NCBI GenBank assembly: GCA_937871585.1
Contig: CALMPJ010000223.1
Coordinates: forward strand, 1 to 35,691
Source of the DNA: an uncultured Acidobacteriota bacterium
GTDB taxonomy: Bacteria > Acidobacteriota > Blastocatellia > Pyrinomonadales > Pyrinomonadaceae
Direction: 5' to 3'
Length of the DNA stretch: 35,691 nucleotides
Both the position numbers and the translations under genes were made by a program. Position 1 is the stretch's first letter. Each line of letters opens with the position of its first letter. The notes under the pieces are model-generated. The model was not told the DNA's origin and searched no databases. It saw nothing but the letters and a program-made list of their open reading frames with translations. Positions 15,684 to 23,986 of the stretch are shown piece by piece.

Positions 15684-17198
15684 CTAGCCGTTCGTCGATC
15701 TCCTAAGCGACCTTAGCTCGGCAAAGGTTACGAATCTTACTATAAATAATACTGTAAAGTAGGCCATTCCGCCTGTTAGAACTGATACGAACAGCGCGAT
15801 CCAAGTCATATCAAGGTACGAAACAACCGTTCGACTTACCACTACCGCAGCGGCAGTAGCAACAGCCAATGAGATCACTGTCTTGAGCCAGAAAACTGTT
15901 TGGAACGCGTCAAAGTAAAGCTTCTCGACTATAGGTATCAGTGCGGCGAGAACGACAAAACCGGACAGTCGAGCTATCGCGACGCCCGTGTTTCCGTAGC
16001 CTGCAGTAAGCGTGACCATCAACAAAATACAGATCACAATGCACGGAACGAACAGTAGTAAGTTCAACGTCGGGCGTCCCAAACCCTCAGTCATTTGCCA
16101 GACGACGGTCAGTATCGACGTGACGCCAAATGCCAAAATGATCAGTTGAAGTATCGTCGTTGATTCGCGAGCGATGTCGACGCCGACCCAAAGTGTTAGG
16201 AACCAAGGTGCGAGTGAAACCACCATTGAAACCGCAAATACTACGATTATCGACACAGCCTTTGTTGCTTTTAGATAGAGTGCGAGTAGTCTGGGTTTGT
16301 CATTCGCGAGTTCGCTTGCCAGCGGGAAGATAACTTGAACCAAACTCGCTGTAAATGCGTGCAATTGAATTCCAAGCGTTAATGGAATTACGTAATATGT
16401 TAGATTTTCAACACCGAGGCGGTTCGTGATCCAGCCGCGTTCAAATAAAAGCAAGAGATTAGCCAATATCTGGTATCCGATGATTCCCGCATTAAAATAA
16501 ATGACCTTCTTGAAAGCTTCGCGTTCGAATACGGGCGGAAAGGTCAGTTCGGGCAGGTTCTTTTTTGTTGTAATCAAGAAGACTATGGCAAAAGCCGAGA
16601 TCACGATCAAGTTCCATAGCAGTAGAGCGTTTAGGCCAAATCCGTACAGTGCAAGCACCAGATTTCCGCCAATCGTCAAAATGCCGCTGAACGTAAATAT
16701 CTTCGAGAACAGATCATATCTGTGCAGCCCCTGAAGAGCCGCAGAAGCAAGCTGATTGAGCGTCGTCGCGAAGATCGTCACCGCCGCAATGTAAAACGCA
16801 AGAATGCTGCGTTCCTGAGCTTCGGGTTCGATCAGAAAAACGCTACGAACAAGCCACGGAGCAAGTAAGCCGATGACAATTACGCCGACCGCTCCAACCG
16901 ACAGATTTAGTAAAATACTTGACCAAACAATAGCTTTGATCTTTTCGGTTTCGCCGCTTCGTCTATATTCAGCAACATATTTAATGATCGCACGGCCAAA
17001 TGAGAACGTAAACGAATAGCCTATAAAGCCGAGAACAAGAGCGTAGATGCCAAAGTCTGCGTGACCAAGCGATCGAAGGATCACCGGCGTTGCGACAAAG
17101 CTCAGTCCGATCGGAATGATCCACGTCGCGAGACCGTAAAGAGCGTTCGTCGCGATGCGTGCTCGGGCAGGTTGTGTTGCTTGATCGCTCATTTCCAC
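15684..17198 (-). CDS. Wzx-type oligosaccharide flippase (MOP/PST superfamily)
   Basis: A 504-residue membrane protein with about 12-14 hydrophobic helices. The N-terminus ATNALYGLATWIIPIGLSFV and FGIYALVLGFIGY is typical of polysaccharide transport proteins, and a polysaccharide-synthesis C-terminal domain follows. It would flip undecaprenyl-pyrophosphate-linked repeat units to the periplasm. The start is GTG at 17198, because GGAGG (17206-17210) lies 7 bases upstream of it, whereas the ATG at 17192 would be 13 bases away. It overlaps the upstream GT4 by 10 bases. Together with Wzy- and Wzc-type neighbours it defines a Wzx/Wzy-dependent pathway. Confidence 0.9.
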   Translation of the reverse strand: MEMSDQATQPARARIATNALYGLATWIIPIGLSFVATPVILRSLGHADFGIYALVLGFIGYSFTFSFGRAIIKYVAEYRRSGETEKIKAIVWSSILLNLSVGAVGVIVIGLLAPWLVRSVFLIEPEAQERSILAFYIAAVTIFATTLNQLASAALQGLHRYDLFSKIFTFSGILTIGGNLVLALYGFGLNALLLWNLIVISAFAIVFLITTKKNLPELTFPPVFEREAFKKVIYFNAGIIGYQILANLLLLFERGWITNRLGVENLTYYVIPLTLGIQLHAFTASLVQVIFPLASELANDKPRLLALYLKATKAVSIIVVFAVSMVVSLAPWFLTLWVGVDIARESTTILQLIILAFGVTSILTVVWQMTEGLGRPTLNLLLFVPCIVICILLMVTLTAGYGNTGVAIARLSGFVVLAALIPIVEKLYFDAFQTVFWLKTVISLAVATAAAVVVSRTVVSYLDMTWIALFVSVLTGGMAYFTVLFIVRFVTFAELRSLRRSTNG

Positions 17199-18421
17199 GT
17201 CAGAGCCTCCGAGTAGGACGCGATCACGTCCGCGGCGATCTTGGTTTCGTCGAAATTGGCGAGGGCGTACTCGCGGCCATTTTTCGTTAACAATTCTCTC
17301 AATTGCTTGTCATCAGCAAGCTTTTCTATCGCAGTCGCAAGTGCGACAGAGTCATCGGGTTCGATAAGCAGGCCGGTATCTTCGTTGAATATCGCCTCGG
17401 GTATCGCGTTGATGTTGGTCGAGATCGACGGCAGGCCCATCGCCATTGCCTCAAGCAACGCTATCGGTAGTCCTTCGATCAGGCTCGGAAGCGCAAAAGC
17501 GTCGGCTACCCTAAAAAATGCCAAAACACTATGCCTTTCGCTTCCAACATCTGCCGAACGAATGATCTTGAGTCGATCGCCGAGGCCAAAGCCCTCTACT
17601 CGTTCAAGATCGGCACCCTTGGGCAAATTGGGCGTGAGCCAGACGAGGTCGATGTCGTCGCGTTTAGCGGTGATGATCTTTGCGGCATCGAGATATTGCC
17701 AACGTCCTTTTCGATCGATGAAGTTGCCGACACACAATACGATGAACCGATCTCTGCGAATACCAAATTTCTCTCGCACAGCGTAACGATCATATTCCGC
17801 CGAGGTCGCCGCCTCGATCTGTTTTGGATCGACAGCCGTGTAGGTCACCTTGATCTTGTTCCAAAATTCATCGGAGACCCAGCCCTTTAGCCTGTTCTTA
17901 GTGTCATTATTCGATGCGAAAATGCGGAACCGTGACAGTTTGGAAACGACCTTGAGGCGAGATCTCCAGATGATCTCACGCCACGCCGAAGTTCGCGGCA
18001 TTATGTTGTGCATTGTCGAGAACAATCTTGCACCTGAGAGGCAAAGAGCTGAGATCAATATCCATGACTGCCACGGAGCGAGATCGGTATGAACGACCGA
18101 GCGTTTCAGATCGTACTTGCGAAGCGCGGTAAATACCTCAAACTCCGTCCTGAGGCGTTGAAACTGTCTCGATACCTTTCCAAATAAGCCGCTGACACTT
18201 CTCAGGTCGAGAGCATTTTCGATGAATTGATACTTAATTTCGTACTGATCGAGAAATGTGAGAAATGCTTGGTCCGAACGTCGGGGCAGCAGAACTCTGA
18301 TGTCCCATTTGGCCCTGGCAACCTTCATGATCGAGAGCATATACACCTGCGAGCCGCCCCATTCGACATAGTTCCAAACAAAGATCAGCTTTGGCTTGGT
18401 TTTCTCGGCATCAGGACGCAT
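17189..18421 (-). CDS. GT4 family glycosyltransferase
   Basis: A 410-residue GT-B enzyme. The N-terminal KLIFVWNYVEWGGSQVYML contains the WGGSQ loop of GT4 enzymes. The C-terminal half has IVLCVGNFIDRKGRWQYLDA, AFALPSLIEGLPIALLEAMA and GLPSISTNINAIPE, with an intact E-x7-E (EGLPIALLE). It overlaps both neighbours (11 bases with the GT2 gene upstream, 10 with the flippase gene), so it is co-translated. It transfers one sugar during repeat-unit assembly at the inner face of the membrane; the donor is not predictable. Confidence 0.88.
   Translation of the reverse strand: MRPDAEKTKPKLIFVWNYVEWGGSQVYMLSIMKVARAKWDIRVLLPRRSDQAFLTFLDQYEIKYQFIENALDLRSVSGLFGKVSRQFQRLRTEFEVFTALRKYDLKRSVVHTDLAPWQSWILISALCLSGARLFSTMHNIMPRTSAWREIIWRSRLKVVSKLSRFRIFASNNDTKNRLKGWVSDEFWNKIKVTYTAVDPKQIEAATSAEYDRYAVREKFGIRRDRFIVLCVGNFIDRKGRWQYLDAAKIITAKRDDIDLVWLTPNLPKGADLERVEGFGLGDRLKIIRSADVGSERHSVLAFFRVADAFALPSLIEGLPIALLEAMAMGLPSISTNINAIPEAIFNEDTGLLIEPDDSVALATAIEKLADDKQLRELLTKNGREYALANFDETKIAADVIASYSEALTWK
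17206..17210 (-). promoter_or_regulatory. Ribosome binding site favouring the GTG start of the flippase gene
   Basis: GGAGG on the minus strand, 7 bases from GTG 17198 and 13 bases from the alternative ATG 17192. It lies within the last codons of the upstream glycosyltransferase. Confidence 0.65.
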
Positions 18422-19313
18422 TGGATCTTGGAACGAGGCGTTTGACTCCGTATTGTACTGACTTCACAAAGATCTCAGCGAGATAAGCACCGAAACTGAA
18501 CACGGCCTTCGTCTTTGACGGAGCCGATTCGGTGCGGGCGATCCATTGCCGCTGCAGGTTCTGCGGATGCTTACGGTCACTAAATAGAATACTGATAAGT
18601 TTTCCAAAACCGGCCTTGTGCAATGGAGCTGGATAGGTATTTGGTTCGCACCAAACATAGACCGTCGGATCGACGAGCAGCCGCCAACCTTCGCGACGAA
18701 ACCTGGCAAGCCATTGAGCGTCGCCCCAGCCATGTGGGAATTTGACCTCGTCCATAAGACCGCACTCGCGCAGGGCCTCGATGGGAAACATCACGCAATT
18801 GCCGACGATACATTCGACTTCGAACGGCTCTTTGCCGACATTGAATGCCGTCAGGTCCTCAGGAAATATCCAGCCGCCTTGAAACGTTTTCCATTTCGGT
18901 GCCACTTGGAAAACCTTGTGCGGTTCGTCCCAAAGCAAGAGCAGGCCGCCAACGATCGATCGCGGATTGTCATTTGCGGTCTTGATCAACCGCTGAAGGA
19001 ACTGGTCGTGATACACGGCGTCGTCATTCATCGTGACGACGAAATCGGCTCCCCATTCCATCGCAGCTTCGACGCCGCGATTTGTTCCGGCAGCGTAATG
19101 CAGAGTGCCGTCGCCGGCGATAAGCTGAACATCCGGAAAGTCAGCACGAATGGCGTCCGAAGTACCGTCGGTCGAGCCGTCATCTACAATGAAGATCTTG
19201 ATCTCGAGACCCGTCGAATCGACGCGCTCCAAGCTGCGCAAACACTGAAGAGTGATCGCGCAGCGATTATAGACCGGCATGACGAGAGCCACGCGTGTGT
19301 TTCCTTGAGACAT
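18411..19313 (-). CDS. GT2 family glycosyltransferase (GT-A fold)
   Basis: A 300-residue GT2 enzyme. VALVMPVYNRCAITLQCLRS begins the GT-A domain, IFIVDDGSTDGTSDAI gives the nucleotide-binding aspartates, and FVVTMNDDAVYHDQF is the metal-binding NDD variant of DxD. GWGDAQWLARFRREGWRLLV supplies the acceptor-side acidic motif (the ED/GD-x-xW type). Length and the TLHYAAGTNRGVEAA segment resemble rhamnosyltransferase-like members. The only GT2 in the cluster; four GT4 enzymes and one membrane sugar-phosphate transferase accompany it. The gene begins 4 bases after the epimerase stop. Confidence 0.88.
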   Translation of the reverse strand: MSQGNTRVALVMPVYNRCAITLQCLRSLERVDSTGLEIKIFIVDDGSTDGTSDAIRADFPDVQLIAGDGTLHYAAGTNRGVEAAMEWGADFVVTMNDDAVYHDQFLQRLIKTANDNPRSIVGGLLLLWDEPHKVFQVAPKWKTFQGGWIFPEDLTAFNVGKEPFEVECIVGNCVMFPIEALRECGLMDEVKFPHGWGDAQWLARFRREGWRLLVDPTVYVWCEPNTYPAPLHKAGFGKLISILFSDRKHPQNLQRQWIARTESAPSKTKAVFSFGAYLAEIFVKSVQYGVKRLVPRSNAS

Positions 19314-19317
19314 CTAA

Positions 19318-20322
19318 CTAGAGCGAAGGCGTCGCGGACTGTTCGCGAACTTCGAGACTTGCCTTTACCTGCTCCTCGATCCAATCGTAGGTCTGCTTGA
19401 GACCGTCTTCGAGCGAAACTTCGGGTTCCCAGCCGAGCACTTCGCGAAGCTTGGTATTGTCCGAATTGCGGCCGCGGACGCCCTGCGGGCCGTCGATGTG
19501 GTTCTTATTCAACTCGATTCCGGCCGACGCACCTGCCATATCGGCGAGTTCGTTGATCGTGACCATACGATCCTGGCCGAGGTTGAGCGGTTCGACAAAA
19601 TCCGAACGCATCAGACGATAAATGCCCTCGACGCAATCGGTTATATAACAAAACGAACGCGTCTGTTCGCCGTCGCCCCAAATGTCGATGGTGTGTTCGC
19701 CGGTCAGTTTCGCGATCGCGGCTTTTCGACACATCGCTGCAGGAGCCTTTTCGCGGCCGCCTGTCCAAGTTCCTTCTTCGCCAAAGATATTGTGGAAACG
19801 CACGATACGTGTGTCCAGGCCATAATCTTCACGGTAATGCGTGCAAAGCCGCTCGGTAACTAGCTTTTCCCAGCCATAGGCATCTTGAGGATACGCGGGA
19901 TAGGCATCCTCCTCTTTAAGCGGAACAACGTCGGCTGATTCCTGAAGATGTTCAGGATAGATGCAAGCCGAACTCGTATACAGGTAACGCTTAACGCCAT
20001 TTTCACGCGCTGCGTCGAGCGTGTGAATATTGATCAGCGAATTGTTGTGCAGGATCAAAGCGTGGTTCGCCGAGATGAATCCCATGCCGCCCATGTCGGC
20101 GGCGAGAGCGTAAACTTCTTCGATGCCCTTAGTCGCCTCAAGGCAATTTTCCCAACGACGAAGGTCGAGAAGCATAAACTCGTCTGCCGTCGAAGCACTA
20201 AACTCAGGCTCCTTGATGTCAACACCACGAACCCAATAACCCTTTTCTTTCAAATAGGTTACGAGGTGGCTGCCGATAAAACCGCCCGCACCCGTAACCA
20301 GAACACGTGTCTGTTCACTCAT
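19318..20322 (-). CDS. gme: GDP-mannose 3,5-epimerase, plant-like
   Basis: A 334-residue extended SDR enzyme closely resembling plant GDP-mannose 3,5-epimerase. The NAD-binding VTGAGGFIGSHL is at 9-20. AADMGGMGFI, SSACIYPE with C120, PQDAYGWEKL with Y149 and K153, FHNIFGEEGTW, GGREKAPAAMCRKA with K192 and GPQGVRGRNSDN follow. The spacings C120-Y149-K153-K192 equal those of the Arabidopsis catalytic residues C145, Y174, K178 and K217. The enzyme converts GDP-D-mannose to GDP-L-galactose (and some GDP-L-gulose), which in a bacterium would feed polysaccharide rather than ascorbate. GDP-mannose must come from genes outside the window. The gene follows the Wzc-like gene by 21 bases. Confidence 0.88.
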   Translation of the reverse strand: MSEQTRVLVTGAGGFIGSHLVTYLKEKGYWVRGVDIKEPEFSASTADEFMLLDLRRWENCLEATKGIEEVYALAADMGGMGFISANHALILHNNSLINIHTLDAARENGVKRYLYTSSACIYPEHLQESADVVPLKEEDAYPAYPQDAYGWEKLVTERLCTHYREDYGLDTRIVRFHNIFGEEGTWTGGREKAPAAMCRKAAIAKLTGEHTIDIWGDGEQTRSFCYITDCVEGIYRLMRSDFVEPLNLGQDRMVTINELADMAGASAGIELNKNHIDGPQGVRGRNSDNTKLREVLGWEPEVSLEDGLKQTYDWIEEQVKASLEVREQSATPSL

Positions 20323-20343
20323 AAAAATAATGCCAAACTGAGG

Positions 20344-22815
20344 CTATTCCTGATCTCCCGCATGATAGCTATCGCGGTGATAGTAGCTCTGATAATAGTA
20401 GTAATTGTCTTGCGAACGCAGGTTTACATTGTTCAATACGACGCCGAAAACCTTTGCTCCAATATCGTTTAGTAGCTGACGCGATTTGCGTACGACCTGA
20501 CGCGAACTCTTGCCGGAATGAACCACAAGGATCACACCATCGACCATAGAAGCGATGAGAACGCCGTCCGTAAATGATGCGATCGGCGGCGAATCGACAA
20601 CGATGTGCGTAAATTTGTCACCCAGCATCTTAAAGAGTCGAGTCATTTGCTGCGATCCGATCAATTCCGCCGGATTTGGAGGGATAGGTCCTGAGGTCAG
20701 CAAGTAAAGCTTCGTTCCGGGATCTTGCTTGACTGCCGTGTCGATGTCTTCATCGTGCAATTCGCTAGAGAGCAAGGTACTGAGGCCTTCGCCATTACCA
20801 ACACCAAAAACTGAATGAAGGCGCGGGCGTCGCATATCGGCATCGATTATCAGAACCTTTGCTCCGGTTTGAGCGAGGCTGATCGCAGTGTTTGTCGCGG
20901 TAGTCGTTTTGCCTTCGGACGGAAGACTCGATGTGACCAGCAGGGATTTCGGAGCATGGCCGGCAGTCGATAGCAAGATCGAAGTTCTAAGCTGTCGATA
21001 TGCCTCTGCAAGCGGCGAGTTCGAATCGTTGTCTATCAATAATCCCGAATTACTCTTTTCCTCAACCTCTTCGCCGCCAACCAGCAATAGCTTATTGCGT
21101 TTCGGCAGTGAATCGATATTTGGTATCGCGGCAAGGGCCGGCAGTTGAAGATAGCTCTCGATCTCTTCGGTCGTGCGGATCGTATCGTCGAGATATTCGA
21201 GGAACAAGGCCAAGCCCATTCCAAACAATGTGGAAAGTAACAATGCGGCAAGCACCGTTGTTAAACGTCGCGGCGAAACAGCTTGTTCGTTCGGAATTGC
21301 CGGTTCAGTGACCGAAATGTTGTTATCGGTTCCCTGCGAAGCGACGTCGTTACTGCTGACCTGTTTCCGAAGATTATCGAGAAAGCCCTTGTTCGTATCG
21401 AGCCGTTGCTGCAAAAGTCGGAGTTTGACGGCTCCCTGGTCCTGCGACTGAGCTTGATTGAACTGCGAATCGAATGCCGCTTTGATCTCGTTCTCCTGTT
21501 TTTGTGCTTGCAAGTATTTCGTTCGCAGATTCTCAATTAGAGTTCGGCGTGCACGCGTGCGGAATTCGGCAATGCCTTTCTGGAAATCTGACGCAGCTTT
21601 GTCGAGGTTCGACTGAAGCGATTCGATCTGGGCATCGACTTCCTTTACCTCGGGAGCTGAATCCTGATATTCCTGAGTCAATTTCGTCCTTTGTTGTCGA
21701 AGTGCAGCCAGCGTTTTCTCGCGATCGAGCCTAAAGGTCTGAAGATTATTCTCTTGCTCGGTCGTATAGCGAAGTGCCATTTCCTCGACCTGGGCGGTTA
21801 GTCTTGCAGGATCTGCCTCGACCGTTTTGTAGTTGGCTTCGGCGTTCTTACGCGTATTCTCGGCTTCGAGTAGCTGCTTGTTTAGCCCGGCAAGACGGTC
21901 GACTACTATTGTCTGCTCGCCCGTAGTCTTAATAATGCCTTGCTCCTTATTCATTTGAGCGAAGCTTTCTTCGTCGCTTTTGATCTCTTCTTGTAGAGTC
22001 GCAATTCGTTCCTGAAGAAAATCGTTGGTCTTGCGGCTGGTGCCCGAACGTTTTTCTTGATTCATCACCGTAAATATTTCGGCAATAGCATTTGTAACAT
22101 CGGCGGCGAGAAACGGATCGGTATTCAGGTATCGGATCTCGATGAGTCGAGTATCTTTTGTCGTAGCTCGCGATTCACGGATCGGCTCGACCGACAGATT
22201 TCGGCGGATCAGTTCGACAAATGGCGAGAGTCTGACTGCGGTCGCCATTTCTTCGGCAGAGAACAGTGTCGAATCGGCGCGCTTAAGCTCTTCTTCGGTA
22301 CGTTTGACAGGGCCGCTGGCGAGTCCTACGGACCGCAAAATACCGCGGAACCACGAATTTCCACCTTCAGCGACCGCCAATTGAAAGTCTTTATTCGCGT
22401 CGAAATTCTTTTCTTTTATAACTCGTCGCAACAAGCTGTCCGTATAGAGCAACTGAAGCTGAGTGTTGAAATACGACGCATCAGGGACAGCGCTCGGTCG
22501 CTGTCGATCCGAAGTGACGAGGTCAGGATTATTCTGCTCAAGATCGACCTGAACCACGGCTTTTGCCTGATAGATGTTCGGGCGGCGAGCCATGTAGATC
22601 GCGGCAAGCATCGTAAACAAGACCGCAATCCCTAACACGAGCCAGAGCCGCTTGCGGATCGCGCGCCAGTAGTCGGCAAGTTGAAAACCGCCTTCGCCGC
22701 CGGTCTCACGATACTGCGGATAACGGCCGGTACCGGCAATTGCCGGTTCAAATTGGCGTTCCAGTTCAACCTGTTCGTTGATCGGCGCCGCTACGATACT
22801 GCGTGGTTCTTTCAT
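20344..22815 (-). CDS. Wzc-like polysaccharide co-polymerase with C-terminal BY-kinase domain
   Basis: An 823-residue protein. A cytoplasmic N-terminus of about 55 residues leads to transmembrane helix 1 (57-75), a Wzz domain, a long coiled-coil periplasmic region (about 270-480), the GNVR-like segment, and transmembrane helix 2 near 515-540. The C-terminal bacterial tyrosine kinase domain has Walker A SLPSEGKTTTATN near 629-640, Walker A' VLIIDADMRRPRLH and Walker B HIVVDSPPI. The end holds a tyrosine cluster (NYYYYQSYYHRDSY), the usual autophosphorylation tail, with seven tyrosines. It controls chain length and export together with the outer-membrane protein encoded upstream. No cognate phosphatase gene (Wzb or PHP type) is visible in the window. 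Confidence 0.93.
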   Translation of the reverse strand: MKEPRSIVAAPINEQVELERQFEPAIAGTGRYPQYRETGGEGGFQLADYWRAIRKRLWLVLGIAVLFTMLAAIYMARRPNIYQAKAVVQVDLEQNNPDLVTSDRQRPSAVPDASYFNTQLQLLYTDSLLRRVIKEKNFDANKDFQLAVAEGGNSWFRGILRSVGLASGPVKRTEEELKRADSTLFSAEEMATAVRLSPFVELIRRNLSVEPIRESRATTKDTRLIEIRYLNTDPFLAADVTNAIAEIFTVMNQEKRSGTSRKTNDFLQERIATLQEEIKSDEESFAQMNKEQGIIKTTGEQTIVVDRLAGLNKQLLEAENTRKNAEANYKTVEADPARLTAQVEEMALRYTTEQENNLQTFRLDREKTLAALRQQRTKLTQEYQDSAPEVKEVDAQIESLQSNLDKAASDFQKGIAEFRTRARRTLIENLRTKYLQAQKQENEIKAAFDSQFNQAQSQDQGAVKLRLLQQRLDTNKGFLDNLRKQVSSNDVASQGTDNNISVTEPAIPNEQAVSPRRLTTVLAALLLSTLFGMGLALFLEYLDDTIRTTEEIESYLQLPALAAIPNIDSLPKRNKLLLVGGEEVEEKSNSGLLIDNDSNSPLAEAYRQLRTSILLSTAGHAPKSLLVTSSLPSEGKTTTATNTAISLAQTGAKVLIIDADMRRPRLHSVFGVGNGEGLSTLLSSELHDEDIDTAVKQDPGTKLYLLTSGPIPPNPAELIGSQQMTRLFKMLGDKFTHIVVDSPPIASFTDGVLIASMVDGVILVVHSGKSSRQVVRKSRQLLNDIGAKVFGVVLNNVNLRSQDNYYYYQSYYHRDSYHAGDQE

Positions 22816-22825
22816 AAAAGCCTAC

Positions 22826-23791
22826 TTAGAATCCGCGAGAGAAAATGCCCGGCACACCATTTTGAATAGTTTTGACGATGCCGTTTACGATGACTTTCGT
22901 GCCATCTTTTGAAACCGCCACGATATCGTTCGGTTCGAGATAAGGATCCTTAGCTTTACCGTCTTCGACTGCCTTCAGATCTACCACGATCTCGTCTCGT
23001 TCTAGACTATCAGTTCTCTGCCTAAGTATCTTGACATCGCGTTTGTCTGTCGCCGATTTTAGGCCTTTGGATGAAGCTATTGCCTGTGTAAGAGTGATCG
23101 GTTCACGAACAGCGAGTTGTCCGGGCTCTGTCACGTTGCCGTAAACGTAAACGAAATCCGAAGAAAGGACCGAAACGATATCGCCAGGCTCCATCTTTAG
23201 TGATTTCTTGCCCTCTTGAACGTCACGGATCTTGAAGTTGAACAATTCCATATTGTCGCTCGAAGCTTGGTTGTCCAATTGACAGTTTGAGCTTGTCCCT
23301 GCCCGAGCAACCAACATTCGCGTTCCTGCTTCCTTGTTAGGGCCACCGGCCATCGCGAGTATTTCGAGCAAGTGCATTTTACGGCTGACGTAATAACTGC
23401 CCGCCTTTTCCACCGCTCCGATCACCGAGATCGGCTGCGATTTCTGCTCGGTCACCATTACGCTAACTTGCGGATTCTTGAGATAACTTACCTGGTATGC
23501 TGCTTCGATAGCCTGAGCCAATTCGCGTTCGGTCTTGCATGCCGCGACGATCGGCTTATCATGTCGATATAGCCGAATAGTTCCTGTTGGGCTGACCGTT
23601 TGGCGAATATTGAGTTCGGGATGACGGAAAACTTGTATCTCTATCGTGTCCTGAAAACCAATACGATACCGCTCGTCAGTTGCATTTGCTACTGTTGACA
23701 CGATCGCGTTTCCGGTCGTTTGACCGACTGTTGAAAGCCCGCTCAAGGCAACCAAGCAGATCGCCGCAATGTATATAATGACCCTATGCAT
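22826..23791 (-). CDS. Polysaccharide export outer-membrane protein (Wza-like, SLBB domains)
   Basis: A 321-residue exported protein from ATG at 23791, chosen because a GGAG lies about 8 bases upstream; a GTG at 23800 adds three residues and would overlap this site. Residues 1-24 are a signal peptide (IIYIAAICLVALSGLSTVGQ). No lipobox cysteine is evident, unlike E. coli Wza. The Poly_export domain follows: YRIGFQDTIEIQVFRHPELN, the SPTGTIRLY strand and a YLKNPQVSVMV end. SLBB-type segments are PISVIGAVEKAGSYYV and VYVYGNVTEPGQLAV. It forms the outer-membrane channel. First gene of the operon, divergent from mutS. Confidence 0.9.
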   Translation of the reverse strand: MHRVIIYIAAICLVALSGLSTVGQTTGNAIVSTVANATDERYRIGFQDTIEIQVFRHPELNIRQTVSPTGTIRLYRHDKPIVAACKTERELAQAIEAAYQVSYLKNPQVSVMVTEQKSQPISVIGAVEKAGSYYVSRKMHLLEILAMAGGPNKEAGTRMLVARAGTSSNCQLDNQASSDNMELFNFKIRDVQEGKKSLKMEPGDIVSVLSSDFVYVYGNVTEPGQLAVREPITLTQAIASSKGLKSATDKRDVKILRQRTDSLERDEIVVDLKAVEDGKAKDPYLEPNDIVAVSKDGTKVIVNGIVKTIQNGVPGIFSRGF

Positions 23792-23843
23792 AAACTTCAC
23801 TCCAAGATCTAACTTCGACTCGGGAAGAGCAAATAAATAAAGC

Positions 23844-23870
23844 TATCTAACCGTCAGACGGTGTCAGATA
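23844..23870. promoter_or_regulatory. Palindrome in the leader of the polysaccharide operon, candidate operator
   Basis: A 13-base palindrome, ACCGTC-A-GACGGT (23850-23862), nested in a wider imperfect inverted repeat with TATCT (23844-23848) and AGATA (23866-23870). It lies about 50-80 bases upstream of the export gene start in the 195-base divergent region with mutS (23792-23986). It could be a repressor or activator site, or an RNA hairpin in the 5' UTR. No clear sigma-70 promoter for the operon was found in this gap. Confidence 0.4.
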
Positions 23871-23956
23871 CGCACCGCGTTGCACCTTTATTGCAAACGT
23901 AAATATTAACAAACCGCAAGGCTTTTGAAAATGTAATGTTACGAACTTTCGCGATT

Positions 23957-23984
23957 TTGAAAATAAAATCTTCTCCTACATAAT
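23957..23984 (+). promoter_or_regulatory. Candidate mutS promoter giving a leaderless transcript
   Basis: TTGAAA (23957-23962), a 16-base spacer and CATAAT (23979-23984), each 5 of 6 matches to the sigma-70 consensus. Transcription would start about 23990-23993, at or next to the second in-frame ATG of mutS (23993). No Shine-Dalgarno sequence precedes either ATG. Confidence 0.45.
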
Positions 23985-23986
23985 CA

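Noticed and set aside
18618..19400. A 260-codon open frame on the plus strand opposite the GT2 gene
   Set aside because: It is antisense to a well-supported enzyme, has no recognisable domain, and is explained by the codon bias of the real gene.
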